From contig NC_135250.1 in NCBI RefSeq assembly GCF_964204865.1, positions 23,613,395 to 23,677,394 of the forward strand: DNA of 64,000 bases, in the 5' to 3' direction. The notes under the pieces were generated by a model, which saw only the letters and a list, made by a program, of their open reading frames with translations, did no database searches and had not been told where the DNA came from. Below are positions 12,467 to 25,700 of the stretch, one piece after another (within the stretch, counting starts at the first letter, position 1; each line of letters starts with the position of its first letter). The stretch comes from Styela clava. Lineage: Eukaryota; Chordata; Ascidiacea; Stolidobranchia; Styelidae. Both the position numbers and the translations under genes were made by a program.

Positions 12467-15400
12467 TTATAACTCGGTCTTCTGGTTTATTGTTTCTGCT
12501 TTTAATTGTTCACAGTCGTTATAAATCATCCCTGGGTCCTTATCTTCATTGACATCTTCTGGAATCTGAATTAAACAAGTATACTACCAGTTACCCTGTA
12601 TGTGGATTCGGAAGTTTCTGACTGACTGAGAGACCACGGCTGGTCATGTGATTGAGCCGTCATATGGATTCTTATTATGGGATAATTATGAAAATATATT
12701 TCTATGCTATGCGATTTTCAATGTTTCTATTCGTATTTTTACATCAATTCAGATGCAATATATCCAAAACTAGCCAATATCGATATTTCAGGAAAAGTGT
12801 GACTCAACGCACATTACTTTCAAATTCTTTGATTAGAATATACCCGATGTGATTCATATATACAGACAATGCAAAAATACACACGCGGTAACTGAAAAAT
12901 CGAGGTGGTTTTCCTTAAAACTATTGATAAACAGTAACATTTTATACTATACTTATGGGACAAATTACTGATTCTAATTTGTGTTTGATTGCTTCTGGAT
13001 ATAAAGAAATCTTTATATAGGTAACACTTTTACTACCTTACTAGATCCCCAAATTTGCACTATTCGCATTTGTATCATATATATGATTTTTTATTATGTT
13101 ATTAAAATCTATAACGTATTACATATGCTTTCTTCCTCAAGCTTTGTCTCCACAAAATAAACCGCTTATATTAGGCTCTATAAATATATTTTACCTGAAA
13201 TTGTATTTTTGGACATCCTTGAATGTTTCGACAAACAAGATTTTGCATATTTGTTGTTTTAACTAAATCAAATCCAACTTTGCCGCCAAACGTTGATTCT
13301 TTCCAATATTCAGGCGACCCAATGGTGCTGGAGAACACGCTATGAAAAGAAAAGCACATATATATATTGTATTGTTAAACAATTTAACTAATCTTAATTT
13401 AAACAGGAGCTTGGGTGTGAATATTAGTTTGTGACAGTCATATTGTTGAAAACCTCTGCGTTGTGGAAATACACAAAGTCAAGTTTTAATTTGTTTTTCA
13501 AACCATATCATAATATCGATTAGTTCACCATACCTGCGTAGAGAATAACTTGATATTGCCTCGTTCAGTGTGATTCCCCACATTTTCGATTTGTACCGTT
13601 TTTCGACCATTATTCCGATATAAAATTCAACAGCATCAATGTCTCCGCCATAAATGTCGCTCAATACTTTAGCAAATTTAGTTTCTCCTGTTAAAATATT
13701 TAATTGAAGAGTAAACAATTAAAGATTTCTGAGAGGTGAACTTTGCCTCGAGCATTACTTCTTACACATCGACGTTTATAAAAGTATACTGGTAAGAAGT
13801 ACAGTTTTCGAAAGATATTATTAGTTCTTCAAAAGCATGGGCAAGGTGGTAATATATTCTGATATTTTAAGATGTAAACAACATCGATTCTCTGATATAC
13901 AATAAATAACGATTTGGATTTATCTAATATTCCTACAGGCTTCACCATGGTTTGAAATTTTACATTTGGTTTTAAAATCAGGGATGTTTCTCGGTTCAAT
14001 GTAAATGTTTATTCTACTAGTTATTTTGAACTGAGTTAATGTGATTGTCTTATATATACCTGTTAAATCTTCAAACGTCTTGTAAGGTGGAAGTCGAAAA
14101 TATTGTCGATATCTATTGAACGGCTGGAGACGAACTTTCCGGTTCATTTTGACAGTCTCAATTGCAATTCTGTGAAGAGATTCTGGCATGTTTCGACCTC
14201 CAGCACCCTAAATAATAACAAATATATGCCGTATGAGAATAGAATTCTGTCATATTGATCAAATCAATGGGCAGGAACGCCCGTTTACTATAGTTACATG
14301 GACTTGAAAATGATAATGCTTTGTAAGGTGCGATGCAGATAAAATCAATAACTTTATTCACTTGTATTCAAAATGTAGATATCATGATTTGATGTTACTG
14401 TTTCATATTTTATAAAGAGGAACGTTTATCAATCATACCATTGCCAACATATATAACAAAATTTCAAATCCGCTTATATATTACATGTTGGTAGCATAAC
14501 GTGACTTACACGACCAGCTATTTGATTTGATAACGAAGTTGTAAAAACATTCATTCCGTGATCTAGCAGAGGGTTCATGTTGTAATAAATTTCAGGCAAG
14601 CTGTAGTTTCTATCTGAAACGAAATTGAAATAAAAATGAATAATTATGCTTATCATCTGTATTTTAAAAAGGGAACAGCATTAATACACATTGCACATAT
14701 ATACTTCCAATTTTTTCTATGATTATAATCAAAAAATTAAAGTAGATCAAACAGCAAAGCTTACAATGGAACTATAATGTAATAAAATTTGGAATAAGTA
14801 AGTATAAAATCGTCCAAAATGTGTTTTTGTTCCGTATGCTTCATAGCTTAACCTCCCAATATCTGCCCGATTAAAATATACTTTCATCGTTTTGATAAAA
14901 GCTTTCCGGTATTCCACCAGGAAATGTGTTTGTTTACCTCCTATCAGGAAATAGTCTGGTATCAGATTATGCCAGTGATAAAGTGTATTGAATTCTACGT
15001 GAATTCGACTGCTGGACCATCGCATCGGTAAGTCGTGCAATAAATGAGGTTCATATGTCAACTGGAAATGCATCCCAGAAACGTGTTGAACGTACGTTTC
15101 AATGGTGATTTTCATTATTTCACCTGAGAAATAAATGAGTAATGGCTAGTGTTAATAATACAAAACGAATGCTCTATCTATAGACTCCATTTTTAACGAG
15201 AACGTTATAAGTAATTTGATGTCGCCATACGAGTACATCTTATCGGAATTTGCCTCTTCCATGGATAATACTTAAATTCTACACAATCCTATATTACGAA
15301 AGAAGAAAATGATATAGAAATATTTAGAAGTTATAAAGACCAAAAACGTAGCTAAATGTTAGTATTCATTACGAAGTAAATATTTGCACTCCTGTGCTTT

Positions 15401-18400
15401 TTCGTAACTCAAAAGCGTGTAAATTTAGACTAGAGTTCGAAAAGCAAAGTGAAAAATCTCCCTTCACAATATATCATAATTTACCGAGTACGATAAGTTT
15501 TGTAGTTTGAAACAGCCTTTCATCGTCCCAATCCGGATGTAGTTCAGCCATTATATCGCATGCTCTGTTATGTTCCCGTAGCCACAACGTAGTGTAGTAC
15601 ACGAGGCTGGGCAACATTCCATAAAGTGGATGTCCTAATGCAAATTTGTTTTCTTCTTTCACGAATGCTGGATATTGCATGTAGATTCCCGGACAGTCTT
15701 TAACATTGGGGGGATATTCCTGTGAAAAACATGGAACAATTTGGTCACGAGTTTCAGTGAGGCATCACGGAGTGCAGGTCATGCAAATTTTTATTTGAGC
15801 CTACTTCGAGCTGTCGGAAAACTCGACTGTGACTGCGTTTTTATTCCTCGCAACAACAATTCAAACATGGTATTGGTATATTAATTTAAAGGACACAAAA
15901 CAGAATTTTTGATGCCAAACTACTGGATACTAATTCAGTTTTATAAGCTTGAAAATAAGCACGTGAACGTAATACCAGGAAATGGAACAGTATTGAACTT
16001 TGAACAAAAATATGATGCATGCTCTATTTTATTTGACGGATCGTGCATCGCAAAACCTCTAATATATATATATTGTAATTGCATTCGGTGTTCGTCATAA
16101 TATTGCATTTATCTGAAATGGCAAAAAAAAATATGGAATGTTATCCGAAGTGGGGTAAAAAATCAAACCTCTCCATTGTAAATTTGCATCTTCATCTTCC
16201 CACCGCTCATAGTTCTTAATGCGTGCTGTTTCTCTAACGTTTCACCGTAAATATGACTTCCATCCACCTGGATAAGATTTCGATTTGAATTGTTTCAACA
16301 GATATGTATATGCATGGGTCAAAGTCAAAGAATCCTGCTAAGTGATTTTGTCAACAGTCCAAAGATTAAATAAAGCACGTGGGTTTCCTGCTGTCAGATT
16401 AAAGAGAGAGAGAACGAGAGAAAGAGGGGGGTACATTAAAATGAATGAAAAACATCTGAATTCAAACATGTCTCAGGGTGGACAACTACCATGTGCGATC
16501 CCCATGTCATCGAGCGATCTGGCATTCGTGACTTGAATCCTTGGTGAGTAAAGTGTTGTCCATAGAAAGGAACGATGACAGATGTTCCGCGTGGACAAGG
16601 CTTAAATTCAGTCCTTGTGAACACTGTTTTCACAAGTGTTTCAGCATCTGGAAGTTCTCGAGGACCTGCCAATTGTAAAGTGAAAAATTAGTGCGAAAGT
16701 TGTGCTTATGTATACCTTCGAAGCTTTCATCGGGGTGCAGCAAACCAAATTTACTAGGGCATATTTCATTATAGAAATTACAAATACAAACTTCATTTCT
16801 AAATCCACAAAAATTATAAAACAAATATAAAAACTTTTGCTGCATTTTACTCACCGGCAACACCAGCAGGAGTTGGGCAATTCTTTGGAACCGGAGGAAT
16901 AGTCAAAGCCCAATACGTTTTGTTCGCGTATCCATCGAACGTCGTGTAATCTGCAGCTGTATTGTGCGCTTCGGGCCAAACAGGGGACATCGCTTTCACT
17001 AAAATATTAAGCATAGATTTTCTTTGAATGCGAATAACCCAATACACAATAAAAGTATAGCTGGAATCAATAACCGACTGCAGTATTCTGAACTTGAGGA
17101 GTTTTGAAAAATAATATGAAGAAATATCACCAATTGAGCACGTATTGTTGTTGACAAAGTGTAGATATGATCATGATCAAAGGGTTTCATAATTAAACTC
17201 GGGGTCGGCGGTATGGCACATCGTGCTTGTTGCCCCCGCATCACCGATTAGCCAGCGCGGGGTCGCATCCCGTGGGCTGATAACTTTGTGCATGAGGATT
17301 TCATAATCATAAACATCTTATTCTATCCTAAAGTAAGATATGTTGTACGTGGGAAATAGTGGACCGTTTGCGTAGTGCTCACATTAGCAAGTCAAAAAGA
17401 TAAGTACCACGATAAGTTCAATAATTCAATGGCATTTAGCATATTTAATAAACTCACATTGCAATATTTTTGTCATAAAGAATGAGTGTAGCACTTTTAT
17501 ATTGTTCACTATTTGCCAAAACCATTTTCCGTTAGTCAGTATTGCTTGAACAGTGTACGGTGATGGTCGAATGATTTCGGAATACCAATGCTTCCAAGTT
17601 TCTGTGCAGAGACGTTAAGTTAAAATATGGTGTCACTGAATTACGTATGAAATTTCATTTATACTAGTAATTCACTACCATTTTCCTAGGGTGGAATGTG
17701 CAAAACGAAATAAGGCTTATGTCGAGGCTTTACTGTAAGCTAAATGTTCAAAAAGCTTCCTGATAGGATTAAAACATTAAATGATATTTTTTTCTTCAAA
17801 ATTAATCTTTTGGCAAGTACGTTTATCATATTGACGCTAACATGATGATATTATTACACCCAGCCAAGAATTAAGGATTAAATGTTAATCAGTAATCACT
17901 ACAACGATGGAATCAGACAAGCATATTACTCTGAAGCTCAGATTTGAATTTATTTTTTTCAATTTTCAAATTTTTGTAACGTAATTTCCTCCTATTCATA
18001 TAGCAACATTATTTTGAGTAAAATTTGTAGTTTTTAGGATTAAAAATACTCAACACACATTATAAACCTGAACAAGCAAAAAGGACCTACCAATTTCACA
18101 GTTGTCACCATAGTAACCAGTTCTATAGCAATCGCACGTGTATCCATCACTAAAACCAATTCTGGTGCAAATTCCAAAGTGTTGACAAGGGTAGGAACAA
18201 CATGGATCATCTATAAATCACATTTTGGGTTGGTTCAAAAGTTTTACTCCGCAATTTCATAAATTTTATTCTGTGATCTTGATGGTCGTTGTAAACTACT
18301 TGCATGAGAAGTATTACTTTGGTCATGCAGAATCACTTAATACTAACAATTTCGATTTTTACAACAGTGTTCTTGCAGTCCGTACATATGGTTCCACCAA

Positions 18401-19061
18401 CACAAAGTCAGAAAAAAAATGAACAGTATTCCGCAAGTCGATACTCCAATCAGCCATTCATTTTTATTTTTTGGGCACAATCAACATGTATTATTACAAA
18501 GTTGTTACTGAATAAGCAAATGTTAAATCATCAACCATAAACTGTTATTTATTCATCGCGTAATTACTAAGCGATCTGGATAAGCCAGGAAAAACGAAGG
18601 TTTCGAAACTTCAATTGCAATTTTAAAAAGTTGAGAATATGATTTCGGGTTTATCAAATCTACTTGTTTCTGCGGTAATTTAGATTTTCACTAAAATTTG
18701 CAAAATTTAATTCGTATGTGATATGGAAATTGCTCAACTTAATCAATACGACGAGGGTGCCAATTGGTACAGTATCCTATCATTCACTAGCAATACATTT
18801 ACTCACAGTTCTTCTTTTCTGATAAAGCCGGAATAATGAACAGTTGAAGTAAACCTGAAAATAGAATGATTTAATTCATCCAAGGTATAATAAAGAAGTT
18901 ACAGAAAGACAGCGAAATCGGGAATGCTCCTACTATTCGTATCATTTCAATTTCATGTATATATTTTATTTTATGTAATAAATAAAAATTATCTTACATA
19001 TCTTACCTAAAAAGATCAGTATAGTAACGTAAGGCTTCATAATCTTCAGTTTTTCCAGCAT
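12467..19061 (-). CDS. PTGS: Cyclooxygenase / prostaglandin G/H synthase, copy 1 (14 exons, 618 aa)
   Basis: Converts arachidonate to prostaglandin H2 by linked cyclooxygenase and peroxidase reactions at the ER lumen face. Exons: 19061-19007, 18854-18807, 18210-18091, 17601-17458, 16998-16855, 16665-16490, 16267-16169, 15719-15485, 15123-14938, 14613-14510, 14207-14060, 13687-13534, 13339-13195, 12565-12467. Phases agree throughout. Order: hydrophobic signal peptide, EGF-like domain (about 35-74, with CCSYPCQ and [13 protein letters not shown]), amphipathic membrane-binding helices (about 75-122), then the haem peroxidase domain. Seen: distal His211 in QHFTHQ, radical Tyr389 and proximal His392 in EFNTLYHWH, and aspirin-type Ser535 in SSYSLR. 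The Arg120 position is Lys124 and the Tyr355 position is Met358. The C-terminus KTEL is an ER-retention signal like the STEL/PTEL of vertebrate COX. ATG 19061 opens the frame; Met8 also could. Copy 2 is its closest relative here. Confidence 0.96.
17203..17330 (+). mobile_element. tRNA-derived SINE of a second type, in intron 4 of COX copy 1
   Basis: A tRNA-like head (GGCGGTATGGCACATCGTGC) is followed by a B-box-like GGTCGCATCC at 17261-17270. The tail ends TCTTATTCTATCCTAAA, resembling the ATCCT tail of the other SINE. It sits in antisense to the COX gene, inside an intron. A 3' fragment of similar sequence lies near 61222-61268. Confidence 0.65.
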
Positions 19062-19128
19062 TGATAGATCGGAAAATGCAATTCATACCAGACAAGAGTG
19101 ATAGACGTTTCAAGACAACGGGAACAAG

Positions 19129-19144
19129 TTTATATATATATATA
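19129..19144 (-). promoter_or_regulatory. TATA box of COX copy 1
   Basis: On the minus strand a TATATATATATAAA stretch lies about 70 bases before the ATG of COX copy 1, at a distance fitting a TATA box with a short 5' leader. It could also be a simple TA repeat. Position and the AAA ending favour a promoter element. Confidence 0.5.
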
Positions 19145-22100
19145 CTTTCAAACCAAGGGTATTTAGAGGATCTGTCGTCACAAAAATAATCAAAACAGCA
19201 GGTGATATACTAGGCCTACTACATAATAGCTATCCTTTATTTACCTAAATTTTATGACGTTTTGGAATGCTTTTACTATATAAAAATGAACTATTCTAAC
19301 ACTTAAAAATGACTTGTGACTATTTCTGTGTCCGCTGGGAAATAACTTATATTTAATTCGCAACGGGTCAGTAAACAAGTTGAAAATTAGTGCGCAGTGA
19401 TCTCATACCTATTACGTGAACCAATGGCCTGTTTACAAGGATTTCCTAATGGGAGTCATTTTAGGATACAGTGTAGAATTATCGAATAATCTTCTCTCGT
19501 TTGTGAGTAATTGTGTAGGTTTTTTTATTCCCCATTGAAAAAATATATATATAAAAAATGTTGAATTACTCCTAAATGAATGTGAAATTTTCTCTATCAC
19601 CTAGTAAAAGATATCGCGACCATCTATAAATACCGAAAAATACGCCAGAAGTTATGTATTTTCGCATCCACGAGCAGAGTATACCACTAGGCAGTCAGTT
19701 GCTATTTATAGCAAATGAATAATACATTCACTGTCTATAACTCATATTGGCTTATGCTTTGAGTGGTGACTCACTGTGGATGTCCACACCCGGTCATAAA
19801 ATTTAGCAAATACGAAATTCTGGAAATTTTCAGAAGGGAATTTTTGGCAAATTTGTTTTAAACGATACCAGTCTTTTTAACAGTCGCATGAATTATAATA
19901 GAAATTTTGTTTTTGATAATTTTAACCTGGCTATTTTTATTAACCCAACAATGTGCCCACAGGATTGATTCATTGATCCTGCAAACAAAATACGATTATG
20001 TTTATGTTTGAACGGCACTTCAGGCAATCTCATGCTTGTCTATGAAAAGTTTGATGACGAACTTGGTGAAGCAACGCACCGGTTATTGTCCGTTATATAA
20101 ACTTGTTTTGAGTTTTTCGTTGGGCTAAAATCAAAATATATACCGGTACTCGAAAAAAAATGCAGAAAGCTCAAGACAAATAATCAAACATCCATGAAAA
20201 TAAAAATTATATAATAACATACTGTTACTGGACTCAACATTGAGCCCAAAAGCTGACATAGGATTGCAGCGATTCAATAGGGTCATAATAACAAACGTCT
20301 TAAGGGTAGAATATTCAACAATACCGCATGATAACATAGGCTACTACTATACAGTTGCTAACATATGTGTATGGAACAATTTTACCTCAAATCAGATTAT
20401 CATATTCGTCATCTTATGGCAACCATGGCTATGTGAAATGGGTGTTCTTGTTAACCTTAGAACCGGGCCGCGATAAATATTGACCCTTGGCCAACCAACC
20501 ACTGATTTTACGTTCCTGGACAAAACAGCTGTCGTCTTTATTCATTCAACGCTCCCATACTGTCTCAATACTTAGCACTTATATCAAGTTTTCCAACGTT
20601 AACGTTGCTTCACTGTTCTCCGCATCAGTTCTGAATTTGAGATTACAATTGCTCGTGTATTTTACAGAGCCTATACTTCCCTCACGTGCAACAGCCAATT
20701 GTGTTTTTGTCGATATTAATCACCCATTCAGTACCATAGTCCAGTGCGATTAGATTGCTATACCTAAAACACTACAACATATAAAACTTGATTTTTTTGT
20801 CATTCAACTCCACTGGAATGTTCCGCAAGGAATATATTAGACTTATTGGGGTTTGTTCCATATCTTTCATCTGACGCGCTCATACTTGGCGGAATACAAT
20901 ACGGAAAGTATTTGATGTGATAACATAAATATATGCTGATATTTGCTATTTTTATATGTGTAGAGTTGTAACGTGACGCTGTTTTTTAGCATCTGGATGC
21001 TGGAAATCGGGTCTCTGGTTAACACATTGAATTACTGGATTACTTCCTTCCTCGTTAGCAGTAGAAACAAAAATAGCTCATTTATTTCAGTCAATTTTGT
21101 ATTTCTGATTTTTATTTCAAAATTTTGGATTTGAAATACCATGTCAAGGGCACAGATACCTCGTGTGACGGTGGACTTAGCTTGATGATTTACAAAAAAA
21201 AAATACACGCGTGACGCGTCTCATTATATCTAAATATCCAATAAAGTAAAGTCCCTATAATATTTTAGATGTTGCGAATTCCCACCTAGATAAGCGTGAT
21301 TAATTCAGCATGGTGATTTCTAGCTGACATTCTCATTGCTGTCCATAACCAACAAACTGATCACAGCAAACTATGCCGAGTTAATAGCCCCCTACTTGCT
21401 ATTCTTTCGAAGCAAAATTCTAAGATTAACAAATATTTCTCATTTCTTTGCAACTCGCAGTTTTGAAAAAGATACCTTTTCAATTCACAGTCATATCTCC
21501 GATAATTCTAAACACAGAAATATATTTTCCCATAGTTGCTACCAAATGAGACAAAGAAATTTCAATCGTTTATATATCTAAGTGTATAACAAACAGCTGA
21601 GAAACAATCTACGTGCTTCTTACACAAAGTAGTGAGTTGAAAGAAATCGTATCGAAATAAAAACGAAACGAAAATACGAAATTACGTTCCAATCATGATT
21701 AATAGCAAAAGCCCCGCATTTCCGTTTCATCGTCAGGCAAAATTTGTGTATATATTTGAAATGAAAAAAAAAACGAATTCGTTGCATTAGTAGATGACTA
21801 TCACTCTGTGGAAATGCATGCTATGATGCATCACAAAAGGCATGGAGTCAAACAGACAAAATTTCAATTTACAACGGAAACTGACGTTATTATGTATATA
21901 CATTCGAGCTGCATCCAATTCAAAATCAAAATTGAAATCTTTCTATTGTCCAGAACACCGATATCATGATGTTATTTTGGATCTAATAGACTGGTAGTAT
22001 ATAATAATAAGACAAACAAGAAAAAAATCCAATATCTATCTATTGGACTTACATTAATTAAGTGATTGTTACCAATACATTTGAATCAAGGGTGCAATGC

Positions 22101-22730
22101 TCAGATATACGACACGCATCATTATGTCAGTAAGGACATAGCTGAGCATCGAGTTGACTAAAAAGATCGGCGAACAAGATTCACGGAATAAAAAATCACC
22201 GTTTTCTACAAAAATTGTGTATGACATAGAAAATTTCTGTGTACAAACTTGACATCATACGTCATAAAAGATGTTCTCGGAAATTAAATAAGAAATCAAA
22301 AACTTTGGGGTGAAATATCGGGTTCCGTGGAAGTCAAAGGAAATTTAGAAAAAATAAAAGTTGGCTCTTAGTGACATTTTTTCTATGAAAATTAAAACTT
22401 AAAATGGATTCGTCCATTACTTTTGAAAAAAGCGAATTTTTGACAACAACCCAAACAAAAAAAAACGAAAATTTGGCTCAAAGACCCATCGACTCACGTG
22501 CATAAAATGAAGTGTGAGTTTTAAGTGATTGATACCGTAATATATTCAAAATAATAATGAAAGGGAGTTAATGAAGTATAATGAGTTATTTGTTGAACGT
22601 TGAACGTCTAACGTCAGCACTAAATAACCTCAAAAAAGCTGAACTTTGGAGTATGATTAATGCTAAAGTGTCAAAAGCATTGAAAGAAACTATTTTTGTT
22701 TCAGTGTTCGTTAGAACTTCGCTACTGTTT
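19145..22730. other. Intergenic region between COX copies 1 and 2
   Basis: I find no gene here. Short open frames at about 20131-20753 and 21336-21581 have no recognisable motifs. The stretch around 22060-22460 resembles, loosely, stretches near 47780 and 52110, with words such as GCAATGCTC..ATAT and GGTAACATATCGGYTCCGTGG, suggesting a diverged dispersed repeat. Confidence 0.45.
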
Positions 22731-25700
22731 TCAAAGCTCGGTCTTGGTATTTTTCTTTTTCGTTTCGGTGAATTCGATATCGTTGTATACCATAGCTTGG
22801 TCTTCATTGATCGCCTCTTCCATCTATAATCCAGATGAAAATTAATAATTGTGTAATATAAATACAAATCTTTGAATGGCGTGTTATATCTCACTTATAC
22901 TTATTTGTATTATTACTTATCGATTTTAATCGGTAAGTATGTTGATAGGTATTTGTCTGTTTGTCTGTCTGTTTGATGCAAGCGATATCTCACGAAAGCA
23001 AGATTGAATCTGCTCCAGATTTTGCATGTGCATTCATCATATGTCGGACCAGATTGATTTTGGATGAATTATGACGTATAATTAGCGAGTTATTGATTAT
23101 TTAGTGATGGGACACAAGGTGTCACTATGGAGTAAGAGCGCTGTTTTGGGGATCCCCTAAATTTCGATCGATAAGTCTTCGGTCTCTGACCGATATTCTC
23201 GTTTTCTATATTCATATAACGTTGAAACACAAGAGCTTGTTTCTTGTCCCATAGATATCATTGTTAAATGAAGTCCCATCTACACCGGAGGGTACTACCG
23301 TAGTGTAAGTACCAGGATAGGGTCAAGGCAAAATTTTATTTCGATTTTCCTTATTTTAGTGCTATTACAAATTCGGGGACTGTCTATGTTAGTCAGGTGA
23401 ATATACCCCTACCCATAGGCTTTCGTCCCTTTACACAACTTAATGTAAAGTAGGCGTATTAGTTACCTCCATATTGGTACACACACTTCTAGCGCCCATC
23501 GGAATACAACAGTTATACACTGTATAATTCAATTGAGTTTTCGAAAAAATATCACAAAATATGACAGGCTTTGAAAGAACTGTTGAACTTATGTTGTTGT
23601 TGTCTAAAGGTCAAATTCATTTCCAGCTGGCCATTGGGATTTAAAATGAAAGGCAAACGGCTTGAATAAAAAAAAACGTAACATACAGTGCAATATTTTG
23701 CTATTTCGCTTATTTTCATATAGTTAAAGTTTTGCGATAACTTTTACTTTTTATGTGCAAATAAAATGCTTGATAACCAAACTGGACTTATTGAACAATT
23801 TTTTACCGAGAAATACATTTTCCAACAGTAATGGTATTTTGAGTTTATTTTGGCAACCCACAGTCGCTGCTTTACTAACTACTCTACTATTTTAAATGCA
23901 GTTTGCTTTCTTGGAACACTTACCGAGATATTATTGATTACAATAAATTGTGTCCGAAACAATAAATTAATATTTTAAGCATGAAATTTGAAAATTTACC
24001 TGGAAACGAATCTTTGGGCAACCTTCGATGTTTCTACAGACGAGATCTTCCAACGTAGTTGTTTTCACTATATCGAATCCTACTTTCCCACCAAATGTTG
24101 ATTCCCTCCAGTACGAGGGAGAGCCGATAGTGTTGGAAAATATACTGAACAAATAAGCACAAAGTTGATATTGTTGAATATTTTGTACATGTCGCCGTCG
24201 CCGAATGAGATATTTGAAGATATTGGACTATTATCTGCAGTCAGTTACTGGTTATTGTCTGGTAGAGACAGAGAAAATTATATCGACAAATTTCAAATTT
24301 TCTGAAATGTTCAATAGAGCAGCCTAAGAGTTAGTTTTACGACATAAAAGAGAACAATATTCAAATACATGGACACCTAAATTGTATGTCTACCGCAATT
24401 CCAGTCAAATAAGCAAACAATTGGCCCGCGAGTGATGAAAATGTAGCAAAATATGATATGAAATATTAGGCCCTGTAGGAATTAAAAAAGGGAAAAAACT
24501 AATAGCATCCTAGCGATTGCTGTGCGTACAATACATGTTGAATAAAACGATAAACGTACCTTCTCATAGAGTAGCTGGATATTGCTTCGTTCAGTGTTAA
24601 ACCCCATACTTTCGAATCATGTCGTTTTTCAACCATGACCCCGACAAAAAATTCCACTCCATCAATGTCGCCTTCGTACAATTCACTCAATACACGAGCA
24701 AGTTTTGTTTCCCCTGTAAATAAACAGAAACAACACAACTGAAAAATTCAGCAATAGAAGTATACGCATTTTTAAAGCAATGCTCTAATGTTTTAGCGTT
24801 CGTGGTTGAATTAGGTTATGTTTGCTGAAAAATCGTTTTAAATTACATCTCCATCTTTGTGGATAATTATTTAAATGAGGACAGAAACACAGCGCTATTG
24901 AGTGAGTGTTTTTTGATCTCTTGGGCCTACTGTAGCAAACTAGTGAGACATGCATTTATGGTCCGTTTGCGAGTTATAGCCGCTAAACTATATACCATGG
25001 TTGACTGCAGAATACTCCGGGAACTTGAACTGTAACCAAAGACAGTCTGTGTATTCGCATTTGCACGGCTCATTGGAAGCGCGCATGGAGCTTAATGAAA
25101 AAATAATGATGAACGTCTCACTAACTGCATTGCAAATGAGTAAAAATTACCTGTTAGTTCTTCAAATGTTTTGTATGGAGGCAGATGTAAAGATTGCCGG
25201 TATCGATTGAAAGGTTGAAGTCGAACCTTCCTGTTCATTTCCAAGACTCTGATCGCGACTGGATGCAATGATTTATGCATGTTTCGACCTCCAGCACCCT
25301 AAGTAGAAGTGGAATCAGTGAGAAAATGATAATTGATAATGGTTATGAGTTACAATGCTATAAATTAAAGTATGAAACAGATATTTCAATTTTTTTCTGA
25401 TTATGATCCCAATGAATAACAAAATTTGCCTAAAATTTGACGTGTAATTTGGGGAAGAACAAATGAAAAAAAAAAAATATATATATATATATTGGCTCTC
25501 TTTCTATTGGGCGCATTATTTTGTTTCCAGATGATCCAGTAGGTAAAGAGAAAGACATTTTTATCTTCCAATTTCTACATTTCATTCTATTCGTTTACCA
25601 TATGTACAATACAAATATAGGACTGAAGTTATTTTTAACAAAATTGTGGACCGAGTCGATGTTTTGAAAATGTTATTTGTAGACTCGCATAACGGAGTTG